36,850 nucleotides of DNA from Cyanobacteria bacterium REEB67 (lineage in GTDB: Bacteria > Cyanobacteriota > Vampirovibrionia > Obscuribacterales > Obscuribacteraceae), in contig JAGXAB010000064.1 in the NCBI GenBank assembly GCA_018971775.1, positions 1 through 36,850 on the forward strand, in the 5' to 3' direction. Positions 8,458 through 16,829 of this stretch are shown in pieces; position 1 is the first letter of the stretch, and every line of letters starts with the position of its first letter. Made by a program: the position numbers and the translations under genes. The notes under the pieces were generated by a model. That model searched no databases, was not told the DNA's origin, and was given only the letters and a program-made list of their open reading frames with translations.

Positions 8458-8496
8458 AAAAAACCGATCGGTTCGCAAGTAACCGGTCGGTTTTTT
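8458..8496 (+). terminator. Rho-independent terminator after nrdB
   Basis: AACCGATCGGTT and AACCGGTCGGTT arms flank CGCAAGT, with an A run before and TTTTTT after. The flanking A and T runs make it usable in both directions, serving nrdB and also the convergent gene ending at 8517. Confidence 0.9.
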
Positions 8497-8516
8497 GTGA
8501 AAGCGAAGAGAGCTCT

Positions 8517-9383
8517 CTATTTTGAGGGCTCTCTTTTTGCATTCGGATCCCGCATCAGCATCAGTGTCTGTGGATTGAGTACGGTACCGGGTGGCGGCTC
8601 ATAAAGATGATTGCCATATACTTCGCGAAGCGTTCGTAACGTCAATTCAAAACCGCGCGGTTGCAACCTCCAGTCGCCCTCGAATGGTTTGCTCAGCAGG
8701 TAAACCAGACTGATATTGCCTCCCAGCACCACTGCTACGCAGGCGATCAGCACCGCTTGCAAGGTCGAAACGTGTTTGACGTACAGATAGGTAAAGAGCA
8801 TCACCGTAATTGCACAGATAGCCAGTAATGGCATCAAAATTTCGTTGCGGCGATTGCTCAGGGCAAGGACTCGTGTCCGCCTGCAGTCGCCGATCTGCTG
8901 TATTGCTTGCAGCAGGCTCGCCTGTAGATTCGTCTGACCGTTATCGGCTGGTTTGAAGCGCACCACGTCGTCCGTGATCTCTGTAAATGTGATGAATGTT
9001 TTGCGACTCGGTACACCTTTTGCCAGACTCGGCCATTCGACGCGGATTATTTCATCGCAGTATTGTTCGCAAAGCGTTTGCATTTCGCCTTGCAGCGGAT
9101 CGGGTAGTCCGCGCGAAAATCGAAAAACTTGAGCGACTGCATCGGCTTCTACATCAATGGTGCGTTCGAGGCTCTGGTAGGTGTCGAGGGCGGAGGCAAC
9201 GAGCAAGCCAAGTAAAATCGAAACGAGCGTGCCGACGATGTTGCACATGGCATCGAGAAACGTCTGGTGTTCAACCAGATCAATAGGTTTGCTGAATTTG
9301 CGCACGGCGGCAAAGCCAACCATCGCCAGGACCGCGGCGCCAAGGCTGAGCAGAACAATTATGGGAATGCCTAGGGTAGGCAT
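8517..9383 (-). CDS. DUF4239 family membrane protein
   Basis: Integral membrane protein matching the DUF4239 family (bestrophin-like domain), whose function is not known. Four hydrophobic segments are visible: two near the N-terminus (IPIIVLLSLGAAVLAMVGFA and IVGTLVSILLGLLVASAL) and two in the C-terminal half (LMPLLAICAITVMLFTYLYV and LQAVLIACVAVVLGGNISLV). Between them is a soluble stretch containing the family-like DVEADAVAQVFRFSRGLP and YCDEIIRVEWPSL. An in-frame GTG lies at 9419, but ATG 9383 has AGAGG at good spacing and is preferred (288 residues). It is a single gene, convergent to nrdB and divergent from the next gene. Confidence 0.8.
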   Translation of the reverse strand: MPTLGIPIIVLLSLGAAVLAMVGFAAVRKFSKPIDLVEHQTFLDAMCNIVGTLVSILLGLLVASALDTYQSLERTIDVEADAVAQVFRFSRGLPDPLQGEMQTLCEQYCDEIIRVEWPSLAKGVPSRKTFITFTEITDDVVRFKPADNGQTNLQASLLQAIQQIGDCRRTRVLALSNRRNEILMPLLAICAITVMLFTYLYVKHVSTLQAVLIACVAVVLGGNISLVYLLSKPFEGDWRLQPRGFELTLRTLREVYGNHLYEPPPGTVLNPQTLMLMRDPNAKREPSK

Positions 9384-9550
9384 GTGACGACCTCTGAACG
9401 GATTTTCTCTTGACTTCACCGTCTCGAGTTAGATTACTCTAGCATGACGAAAGAACTGGGCCGAGTCATACTGGTTTTAGACCTTCGATCGGGCATAATA
9501 AAATATTCGCTGGCAGGAAATTTTGTTTCAGAGGATGGAGCGGTCAAGTT

Positions 9551-10087
9551 ATGGATCTTGAAAGCATGAGACCGATCGGTACGGCGGTAGTCCTCCTGTG
9601 CCTGGGCGGCATGGGTGTTCTCGCTTTTATCAAGAAAAATGGAGAATACAAAAAGCGCTCCGCCGCTCAGCCATTCATCGGCAGTTATCCTCGCAGCCCC
9701 ATGCCAATTACCGTCGGTATGGATCGAGCCACTGCCAGGCGCAAATTTATCGACGGTTTACGTCAGATGCAAATCAACCAGGGCTGGTCAATCAGTTCTG
9801 GAGACCCTAATTCCAGTCGTTTTACGGCGACGATGCGCTGGAGCAGTAGGCTTGTAGATCGAGACTACCGCGGTCACAATCGGCAGACAACTCAGCTGGA
9901 TAGCACCCTGGTACTGAAAGCCGATTTCGTCTCACAGGGGGCACAAACTCTTTGTCAGTGGAGTTATGATCAAACTGCCACTTCCTGGAACGATCCTTCT
10001 AATCACAGATTGGATCCGAAGGCTGAAGAATACGCAGCTGAGGCAAACTATCAAATTTTGAAAGCACTGGGGTTGATCAGTGCCTGA
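9551..10087 (+). CDS. Hypothetical membrane-anchored protein
   Basis: Not recognised. It has 178 residues with one N-terminal transmembrane helix (about residues 9-27, IGTAVVLLCLGGMGVLAFI) followed by a positively charged stop and a soluble domain of about 150 residues. The soluble part has alternating polar and hydrophobic strands (FTATMRWSSRL, DSTLVLKADFV, AQTLCQWSYD), suggesting a beta-rich fold such as a small lipid- or ligand-binding domain. GGAG lies about 12 bases before the ATG. The gene is convergent with the downstream kinase gene, leaving only two bases between stops. No function is proposed. Confidence 0.7.
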   Translation: MDLESMRPIGTAVVLLCLGGMGVLAFIKKNGEYKKRSAAQPFIGSYPRSPMPITVGMDRATARRKFIDGLRQMQINQGWSISSGDPNSSRFTATMRWSSRLVDRDYRGHNRQTTQLDSTLVLKADFVSQGAQTLCQWSYDQTATSWNDPSNHRLDPKAEEYAAEANYQILKALGLISA

Positions 10088-10089
10088 CT

Positions 10090-11625
10090 TTATTTTGAAC
10101 TTCCCGGCGGCCGCATTGTCCTCTCCTGCGGCTCGCTTTCAGGCCTGGCGACTGCGTATTGCAACAAGTCTTTTTTCAATTTGGCGACGGATTCGTATCG
10201 GTCCTCCAAATCATCCGCCATGCACTTGGCCACGATACTTCTAATCACAGGCCCACCAGGTATTTTGTTCGCATTATAGTTCAGTTCAAAATCATCTTCC
10301 TCGCCACTGCATTCGGTGCCGGATAGGAGGAAAAACAAAGTGCATCCGAGCGCATAGATATCGCTCTGCGGCAGCGTCTGTCCCGCATATTGCTCCGGCG
10401 CGACATAGCCTCGCTTGCCGGCGACTCGCATTTTTCTTTCACTCAAAAATTTGTGCGCCACGGTAAAGTCGATCAGCTTGACTGCGCCGTTGGTCGTGAC
10501 GATGATATTTTCGGGTGTGACGTCTCCGTGTATGATCGGTGGTGACGAGCCGTGCATGTAGATGAGAATATCGCACAATTCGATCGCTATGCGCACGGCT
10601 TGCTGTTCCGGGCAGACGCCATGCACGGCCATATGCGAACGCATAGAGGTGCCCTTTACGTATTCCAGTACAAGAAAGCCATTAAAGTCTTCTTCAAACG
10701 AATCGAAAATTTTCATGATTGCCGGATGATCGAGCTGCTGCAAAATCAAGGCTTCGCTGAGGTAATAATTGCGTGCCTGCATTTCGACGAGTCTATCTGC
10801 GATGGCCGTCTTAGTCGGCAGCACATACTCTTTTAGAACGACCACTTCCTGCGAAGCGAAAGGTAGCGTATGGTCGAGGATTTTGGCTAGATAAGCGCGG
10901 CCCTGCCCACCCGCTCCCAGTTGTTTGATGATTTCGTATACACCTTCTCCCACTTTGTCGCCGCTGTCCAGAGGGCGCATGCGCTTCCTTCTACCGGCTG
11001 CATCGAGTTCTTCCAGCCACAGGCTGGTGTAAGTAAGATCGCGTCTGGCCGCACCATAATCGCCCGAGAGCATATGCAGTTCTGCCTGGGGGGCGTGCTT
11101 GATCAGCCCGTCAATCAGTTCGTCGCGCCCAAGCCAGCGAAAAGCGTTATCACTGGACAATTTAAACGTCACGTTCAGAGCTGAATTGATAAAAAGCCAT
11201 GTTTTGCCGTGCTCCAGCGTGGGCACTTCTTCCACGGAGCGAATTTCTTTCCAAGTAATAGTGTAGTCAAACGCCTCTGAGGCTCTGTCTTCCATCCGTC
11301 CTAAAGAAATGCCCTCATTGGTCGTGTCCAGTATCTGTAGGCGCCGGTGCTGTCGTCTCTGGATAAATGCAAAGATGCCGCCGCTCACCAGCATCAGCAG
11401 GCCAAGCGCCCACAGCAACCTGAACTGAGCCCCTATTACCATGACAGCACCAAATACGTCTAGCGTTGAGCGTAAGGAGTTGGCGATTATCAATAAAAAC
11501 CCAACTGGAAAGGCCACTGCAGCAAGAGCGACATAGAGGCGCTGGTAATTTTCTGGAGCACTGACAATCAGTTTGTGCTTCTTGTTGGCGAGTGGTTGCT
11601 GATCGTTGAAGGTGTCTCTCAGCAT
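10090..11625 (-). CDS. Transmembrane serine/threonine protein kinase (HGD / DFT variant)
   Basis: Eukaryotic-like kinase with an N-terminal membrane hairpin (LYVALAAVAFPVGFLLIIA and LLWALGLLMLVSGGIFAFI), then about 110 residues with a PH-like or sensor look, then the kinase domain from about residue 228. Seen motifs: glycine loop GAGGQG, lysine in VVVLKEY, catalytic loop HGDVTPEN (about 365-372), DFT where DFG is usual, and APEQYAG. The catalytic aspartates and lysine remain, so activity is plausible, but the RD arginine is gone and so is the loop lysine (Thr instead). One base separates it from the upstream kinase stop (11627), so the two are translationally coupled. Substrates are unknown. 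Confidence 0.93.
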   Translation of the reverse strand: MLRDTFNDQQPLANKKHKLIVSAPENYQRLYVALAAVAFPVGFLLIIANSLRSTLDVFGAVMVIGAQFRLLWALGLLMLVSGGIFAFIQRRQHRRLQILDTTNEGISLGRMEDRASEAFDYTITWKEIRSVEEVPTLEHGKTWLFINSALNVTFKLSSDNAFRWLGRDELIDGLIKHAPQAELHMLSGDYGAARRDLTYTSLWLEELDAAGRRKRMRPLDSGDKVGEGVYEIIKQLGAGGQGRAYLAKILDHTLPFASQEVVVLKEYVLPTKTAIADRLVEMQARNYYLSEALILQQLDHPAIMKIFDSFEEDFNGFLVLEYVKGTSMRSHMAVHGVCPEQQAVRIAIELCDILIYMHGSSPPIIHGDVTPENIIVTTNGAVKLIDFTVAHKFLSERKMRVAGKRGYVAPEQYAGQTLPQSDIYALGCTLFFLLSGTECSGEEDDFELNYNANKIPGGPVIRSIVAKCMADDLEDRYESVAKLKKDLLQYAVARPESEPQERTMRPPGSSK

Positions 11626-11626
11626 A

Positions 11627-13120
11627 TCAAGCGCCCCTGTGTCCAGAGCCGGCTTCGATATCTTGCAAGCGACTGAGCAATTCGGTGGCGGTTTTGATCC
11701 GCTCTTCTTTTTTCGGCTGAAGGCAATCAGCGATCAGGCGGCTTAGTTTTGTATTGTGCACAGTCGCACCTGTCGGCAGTGTATTCCTTCCGAAAGGTCT
11801 GGGATCTTCGCCGGTGGCCAGAAAAAACAGCACTCCTCCCAGAGCATAGATGTCGCTCGCCGTGCTGGTTTTACCTTTCACTTGCTCGGGGGGCATATAA
11901 GATACCTTGCCGATCACGGTACCGGTTGCGGTGCTTAAAAATGTCGAGGAGGCACCGAAGTCTACAACCTTGATTTTGGCATCGCTGGAAATAATCAAAT
12001 TTTCCGGTGTAAAGTCACGGTGCAAGATCGGTGGTTCCAGCGTGTGCAAATATTCGAGGATACGCGCCATCTGCATACCCCAGTCAATCAGCGTTGTCTC
12101 ACTGACCGGGCCTTTGTCTTTGATGAATGAGCGGAGTGTTCGGCCTTGCGCATGCTCCAGCAAGAGGTAATGTCTATTGTTTTCGACAAAATAGTCAAAT
12201 ATTTTGATGATGCGCGGATGATTGGTTATGCTCAATAGCAAGGATTCACGGCGGAAGAGTTCAGCGGCCTTAGTTGCTACTTGCGAGTCGGGAACGCCTG
12301 GTATGACAGATTCTTTTAAAACGACAGTTTTAAGTTTATTGTGCATCGCCAGGTAGACGGCCGACATGCCTCCACTGGCGATTTGCCCGATGATCGTGAT
12401 CTGTCCATCTCTGAGTGTTTGTCCTTGATCGAGTGGTATGAAGGAGGTAGGCGCGAACCGCTCTTCCAGGTCACTTTGCCAGAGTTCGGTAAAATTGAAT
12501 ATGCTGAGATTTTCACCGGCGCTGGGGCTAAAAGCCTGACGACACTCGATTGGGTAGATCTTCACTGCCGGATTATGGAAAAGGGCAATGTTTACCAGGG
12601 AGGCTAGAGTGTCTTTGGAAAATGCGTTCAACTCCAGGTTTAGTGGTTGTTCGTCTTTATAGATCAGGCTGATCTCGCTCGGCTGAACGGATGGTTCGCC
12701 GTGACTGGTAAACAATATGCTTTGCAATGTTTTCCAGGGATAGGAGCGTTCCGACAGCTTAAGAGGCCTGGTCATCGTCAAGCCCGCAGTGTCAAGAGTT
12801 ATAGTCGCCCCCGAAAATATCGTCGATAAAATTAGAAGCAAACCGCCCGAAAAAAGAAGGATCGGGATGAGAACCATAAAATAGAGCATGCAGAGCAGAA
12901 AGACGAAGACCAGAAAAAATCCAACCGCTATGATGGCCAGGCCAGCCAGCGCCAGGCGGGGATCAGTCTTATCTGTATTTGACAGCCATGTAAGAATGCC
13001 TTGTCCCGGATTGACCAGGTGTCGCATCCAGGGCAAGCCGCTGTACCGGTCGTAGCGAAAATGCACTGGTGGCGGCACATATGTCGGCGTGGGATTGTTG
13101 GGATCGATGGGAAAGGGCAT
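11627..13120 (-). CDS. Transmembrane serine/threonine protein kinase
   Basis: Paralogue of the following kinase with the same layout: a proline-rich cytoplasmic head (about 55 residues), two adjacent membrane helices (LALAGLAIIAVGFFLVFVFL and MVLIPILLFSGGLLLILSTI), an intermediate domain, then a kinase domain from about residue 245. Motifs: GQIASGGMSAVY glycine loop, TVVLKES lysine, HRDFTPEN catalytic loop (about 366-373), VVDFGAS and MPPEQVKG. The lysine of the usual HRDLKPEN is replaced by threonine, as in the partner. Both kinases sit at the membrane without an obvious extracellular sensor domain, since the helices are nearly contiguous. ATG 13120 has only a weak ribosome site. Confidence 0.94.
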   Translation of the reverse strand: MPFPIDPNNPTPTYVPPPVHFRYDRYSGLPWMRHLVNPGQGILTWLSNTDKTDPRLALAGLAIIAVGFFLVFVFLLCMLYFMVLIPILLFSGGLLLILSTIFSGATITLDTAGLTMTRPLKLSERSYPWKTLQSILFTSHGEPSVQPSEISLIYKDEQPLNLELNAFSKDTLASLVNIALFHNPAVKIYPIECRQAFSPSAGENLSIFNFTELWQSDLEERFAPTSFIPLDQGQTLRDGQITIIGQIASGGMSAVYLAMHNKLKTVVLKESVIPGVPDSQVATKAAELFRRESLLLSITNHPRIIKIFDYFVENNRHYLLLEHAQGRTLRSFIKDKGPVSETTLIDWGMQMARILEYLHTLEPPILHRDFTPENLIISSDAKIKVVDFGASSTFLSTATGTVIGKVSYMPPEQVKGKTSTASDIYALGGVLFFLATGEDPRPFGRNTLPTGATVHNTKLSRLIADCLQPKKEERIKTATELLSRLQDIEAGSGHRGA

Positions 13121-13450
13121 GCTTTAGAATCACTATTATGATTTGAGAAAAATGCACATGCGCGCCTGTGGTTCTCTGCGGCTTTCTATTGTCTCATGTC
13201 CATGTCATTAATATCGCAATCTATCCAATCCAGTCTTGCCCGTCGAGCCTCTATGATAAACGGTTGACTTTTATCTGGTCACCCGGTTGACACCTGCCAT
13301 GAGTCGTGCCGCGCTTGCCACCGCGAGTGATGGCACTGTTTTCAGATCCGATCGGCTCCGGCTAAAGCCTATAGTTAGTCCGCTTCTCATAGACTCCTGT
13401 TCGACTTCTGATAGACTTATTGCGGTGACACAGACGCTCCGCACTTCAAC
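13121..13450. other. Divergent intergenic region, kinase pair / TPR metallopeptidase
   Basis: No gene seen. CGGTTGAC occurs twice in direct orientation (13261-13268 and 13284-13291), 23 bases apart, a spacing close to two helical turns. It is a candidate regulator site or duplicated -35 region for the rightward gene. No terminator or RNA structure was recognised. Confidence 0.3.
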
Positions 13451-14494
13451 ATGACCGCCAGCATCCTCCCTGCAACCCGCGTTATCCGCCGAATATCGCC
13501 GCTTCTCTTGCCTGCCTTTCTGGTCCTGGCCGAGCTTTTTGTCGGCTGCTGGACGCATCCTGTTTGCGCTTCCGCCAGCGGTGATTATGACTATGGCTTA
13601 AACGCTTATAAGATGCGCAACTACGGCCTGGCCGCTCAATATTTTCGGAAATCGGCCGGGGAGGGCAATAATACCGCCCTGGTCTGGCTCTATCTTGGTC
13701 ACTCTTATGTCGGTTCCGGGGACCGGGTGCGCGCCATCGAAGCCTATCGCCGGCTCGCCGACGACTTTCCGCTTTCGGATGAGGCTAAGATCGGCGTACC
13801 GAGCTTGCTCAAGCTATCGCCCTCGCTTGCCTCAAAATATAAAATTGCCCCGGTCCCACTCGCGCCCGTGCCTCAGGCACCTGTGCCTGTTGCCAGTGCA
13901 AGCGCTCCTTTGATAAAGCGCATCATCGTCGTACCGCCGCTGGCCGGTCATCCACCGGTCAGTACAACTACGGTTGCAACCGTGCGTGACCTCGTCTTGC
14001 ATTTGCCGATGAATGTTTATAAATATCTCGATAAGGGCGGCGCGACAATAAATCTTGCCCCTAACATCGAGGATAAGTGGCCCGGCTCCGGTGATGGGAA
14101 GAAACCCAATGTTGAGGATTCCACCATGGGTGAAGAGCCCGGTCGCACTTATGGTCACGATGTGCATGTCTATGAACGCGAAAAAGAACGCGGTCGCAAT
14201 GTGCTCAAAGATGCTCGCGATCAAGGTGAAATCGCGAGTTGTTGCTTCCATGAAATTGGTCACGCTATGGATGATATCGCCGGTCAGCTGTCAAACACGG
14301 CGCACTTCAAAGACCTTCTCGAGGCTGATTTGAAGACTTTACCGCCCGAGACAAAAACGGTAAATTCGTACTATTGCGCCCCGGGCGAGGCCTGCGCCGA
14401 AGTAATCGGCCGCATCTTGGCCGGCAGCGACAATGAGTTTACGAGTTATATGTCACAAACGAAAGCATTTTTAAAGACGAAATTTCAGATCTGA
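13451..14494 (+). CDS. Secreted TPR protein with HExxH metallopeptidase-like domain
   Basis: Exported protein of 347 residues. The hydrophobic signal (LLLPAFLVLAELFVGCW) is followed by a VCASA signal-peptidase-like site. Residues about 45-115 form two TPR-like repeats (YGLNAYKMRNYGLAAQYFRKSA and WLYLGHSYVGSGDRVRAIEAY). A Pro/Ala/Val linker (APVPLAPVPQAPVPVASA) joins these to a C-terminal domain with HEIGHAMDD (histidine about 268), and E/C-rich GEACAEVIGRIL about 45 residues later. That E-x-x-A-E pattern could supply the third zinc ligand, as in gluzincins such as the anthrax lethal factor-like family. Peptidase activity is inference. No strong ribosome site precedes the ATG. Confidence 0.8.
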   Translation: MTASILPATRVIRRISPLLLPAFLVLAELFVGCWTHPVCASASGDYDYGLNAYKMRNYGLAAQYFRKSAGEGNNTALVWLYLGHSYVGSGDRVRAIEAYRRLADDFPLSDEAKIGVPSLLKLSPSLASKYKIAPVPLAPVPQAPVPVASASAPLIKRIIVVPPLAGHPPVSTTTVATVRDLVLHLPMNVYKYLDKGGATINLAPNIEDKWPGSGDGKKPNVEDSTMGEEPGRTYGHDVHVYEREKERGRNVLKDARDQGEIASCCFHEIGHAMDDIAGQLSNTAHFKDLLEADLKTLPPETKTVNSYYCAPGEACAEVIGRILAGSDNEFTSYMSQTKAFLKTKFQI

Positions 14495-14515
14495 CAGCGC
14501 TGAGGCGGTCAAGTG

Positions 14516-15550
14516 TCAAAATTTCAAGACAACTTTGCCGAAGTGTTTACCGCTTTCCAGATGATTGATCGCTTCTACAATCTGCTCTGCCGGGAAAACT
14601 TTATCAATGACCGGTTTGATTTTGTGCAGAGCAAGCGATCGATTCAGCTCTTCGTACATAGCGCGCGAGCCGACAAAGACTCCTTGTACATCAATACTCT
14701 TCATCAAAATGCTGACTGGATTGAAGGGCGATTCCGGTTGGGCGAGCACACCGATTAAAGCGATGTGGCCGCCGACCCGGGCTGATTTGATCGAGCGCTC
14801 CAGGGTGCCGGCGCCGCCTACTTCCACGACCAGGTCGACGCCGTTGCCATCGGTAAGATCGAGCACTTCTTTGTCCCACTTCGGCGTCGTCTTATAGTTG
14901 ATTGTGTGGTGCGCTCCCATTTCTTTCAAGCGAGCGATTTTTTCATCACTGGAGGATGTGGCGATTACTTTTGCTCCGGCAGCGCGTGCCAGTTGCAGGG
15001 CAAATATGGAGACGCCGCCGGTGCCAAGAGTGAGGACCGTCTGGCCTGGCTTGAGGTTGTAGCCTTCAAAAATGGCATTCCAGACGGTGACCGCGGCGCA
15101 GGGCAGGCAAGCCGCTTCTTCGTAAGAGAGATAATCGGGAATTTTTACCAGGGCCGATTCGGAAAATGTGGCATACTCGCGCAGGCAGCCGTCGACAAAG
15201 CCACCTAAGGCGGTGCGGCCGACTTCGGCATTGGGAGCGCCGCTTATCCAGTCTGGCATAAACGCCGGAGAGACTCGATCGCCGACTTTGAATTTCTTGA
15301 CACGCTCGCCGATTTCGATCACTTCGCCAGCGCCATCGGAGAGGGGCACTAGTGGTAGTGGCACATTGCCGTACAATCCACGGCAAACCAGCAAGTCACG
15401 AAAGTTGAGAGAAGCTGCCTTCATCTTGATCACGACTTGATGAGGATGCGGCTTTTCCATGGAGCGCTCAGCGGCTCTATATTCCTTGCCGCTGGCATCC
15501 GTTCTGGTCAATTCGTAGACTTTGTAGGTTTTTGTCGCTGTTTCAGTCAT
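14516..15550 (-). CDS. MDR-superfamily NAD(P)-dependent alcohol dehydrogenase / quinone oxidoreductase
   Basis: Cytoplasmic medium-chain reductase of 344 residues. The N-terminal GroES-like domain has SLNFRDLLVCRGLYG and GAGEVIEIGERVKKFKVGDRV. The Rossmann half has TVLTLGTGGVSIFALQLARAAGAKVI for cofactor binding and DLVVEVGGAGTLERSI. The catalytic-zinc cysteine position is not preserved (LNFRD), and no four-cysteine structural zinc lobe is seen, so it looks like the zinc-independent quinone reductase type rather than a true zinc alcohol dehydrogenase. It follows the YqjM-like gene by 31 bases on the same strand, an apparent two-gene operon of alpha,beta-unsaturated carbonyl or quinone reductases for electrophile detoxification. 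Confidence 0.9.
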   Translation of the reverse strand: MTETATKTYKVYELTRTDASGKEYRAAERSMEKPHPHQVVIKMKAASLNFRDLLVCRGLYGNVPLPLVPLSDGAGEVIEIGERVKKFKVGDRVSPAFMPDWISGAPNAEVGRTALGGFVDGCLREYATFSESALVKIPDYLSYEEAACLPCAAVTVWNAIFEGYNLKPGQTVLTLGTGGVSIFALQLARAAGAKVIATSSSDEKIARLKEMGAHHTINYKTTPKWDKEVLDLTDGNGVDLVVEVGGAGTLERSIKSARVGGHIALIGVLAQPESPFNPVSILMKSIDVQGVFVGSRAMYEELNRSLALHKIKPVIDKVFPAEQIVEAINHLESGKHFGKVVLKF

Positions 15551-15581
15551 GCTCTCATCCTCTAATTAAATTGACTTGAAA

Positions 15582-16679
15582 TTAAATCGCATACGAGTAG
15601 TTTGGTGGCAGTATAGTTTTTGCTTCCACGCCGACTTGATCGGCCAGTATCTGGGCGGCATGAAAGGGCCAGTAAGGGTCGCGCATCATTTCTCGGGCAA
15701 GGAGGACAATGTCGGCTTCGCCGTTTTTGATAATCTCGTTTGCCTGCTCAGCTCCGGTGATCATACCGACTGCAGCTGTGGCAATTTGTGCTTGGCTGCG
15801 CACCGTTTTAGAGAGCGGCACCTGCCAACCGGGTTTGTAATCATAGCGGTCGCCCGAGCGGATATTGCCGCTGCTGCAATCAATGAGGTCCACGCCCAGT
15901 TTTTTCAATTCTTTCGCCAGAGCCACCGAGTCATCGATTGTCCAGCCGCCTTCTACCCAGTCCGTAGCGGAAAGGCGCACAGCCAGAGGCAATGCTTCCG
16001 GCCAGACGGCGCGTACTTCCTTGACTGTTTCAAGGCAAAAACGGATCCGATTTTCAAAGCTACCGCCGTAATTATCGGTACGGAAATTTGCTAAAGGCGA
16101 ATAGAATGAATGGATTAGATAACCGTGAGCGGCGTGGACCTCCAGCCATTTAAAACCGGCTTTGTGGGCGCGAATGGCGGCCTCTCTAAATTTTTGTTGA
16201 ATTTCTTTGATTTCCGCTACCGTCAATTCATGCGGCGTGCGCGACTTGTCATTGAACGGCACTGCTGATGGTGCCACGATAGCATAGCCCCCCCCGGCGT
16301 CAGGCACATCGTTTTTCTCATGGCGATTACCGACTTTCCAGGGATTTTTCGTCGAACCTTTACGACCGGCATGGGCAATCTGGATGCCCGGCACTGCGCC
16401 ATATTGCTCGATAAAGGCTGTTATTTTGGAGAGCATTTCGATGTGTTCGTCTCTATAAATGCCCAGGTCGTCAGGGCAAATGCGGCCGCGGGGCTCGACT
16501 GCTGACGCTTCGACAATGACAAGAGCGGCGCCGCCTATGGCGCGCGAGCCGAGGTGCACCAGATGCCAGTCTTCGGCGAAACCATCAATTGAATGATATT
16601 GACACATCGGTGAAACGCCGATGCGATTGCGAAGTGTGACGCTTTTCAGGGTCCAGGGGCTAAAAAGATTTGTCGCCAT
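15582..16679 (-). CDS. NADPH dehydrogenase, YqjM-like old yellow enzyme
   Basis: FMN enzyme reducing alpha,beta-unsaturated aldehydes and ketones with NADPH. Diagnostic YqjM residues are present: C26 and Y28 in SPMCQYHS, and the substrate pair H182/H185 in EVHAAHGYLIHSF, followed by SPLANFRTDNYGGSFENR. The C-terminus has the flavin-phosphate segment (AVGMITGAEQANEIIKNGEADIV, LAREMMRDPYWP). The 365-residue length is normal. It is the first gene of a leftward operon with the MDR reductase. The redox-sensing cysteine is conserved, so thiol-type regulation as in Bacillus YqjM is possible. A different OYE subtype is at 1-1032. Confidence 0.93.
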   Translation of the reverse strand: MATNLFSPWTLKSVTLRNRIGVSPMCQYHSIDGFAEDWHLVHLGSRAIGGAALVIVEASAVEPRGRICPDDLGIYRDEHIEMLSKITAFIEQYGAVPGIQIAHAGRKGSTKNPWKVGNRHEKNDVPDAGGGYAIVAPSAVPFNDKSRTPHELTVAEIKEIQQKFREAAIRAHKAGFKWLEVHAAHGYLIHSFYSPLANFRTDNYGGSFENRIRFCLETVKEVRAVWPEALPLAVRLSATDWVEGGWTIDDSVALAKELKKLGVDLIDCSSGNIRSGDRYDYKPGWQVPLSKTVRSQAQIATAAVGMITGAEQANEIIKNGEADIVLLAREMMRDPYWPFHAAQILADQVGVEAKTILPPNYSYAI

Positions 16680-16719
16680 GGCTATTTCTCGTTACCTCGG
16701 GGATGCCAGTACTAAGCGG

Positions 16720-16745
16720 CCGTCGCCTTCGGCTGCGGTTTTTTT
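16720..16745 (+). terminator. Candidate orphan terminator in a divergent spacer
   Basis: CCGTCGCC and GGCTGCGG arms with a TTC loop and one mismatch are followed by seven T. No rightward gene precedes it, so it may be an attenuator in the leader of the 16830 gene or may end a short untranslated transcript. Confidence 0.4.
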
Positions 16746-16829
16746 AGTAATTTGCCATAATAGCCTGGCTGTGGAGATCGGATATTAAAATCGACCTCTC
16801 TGTAAAAACAGGGCTTACAAAGGATTGTC

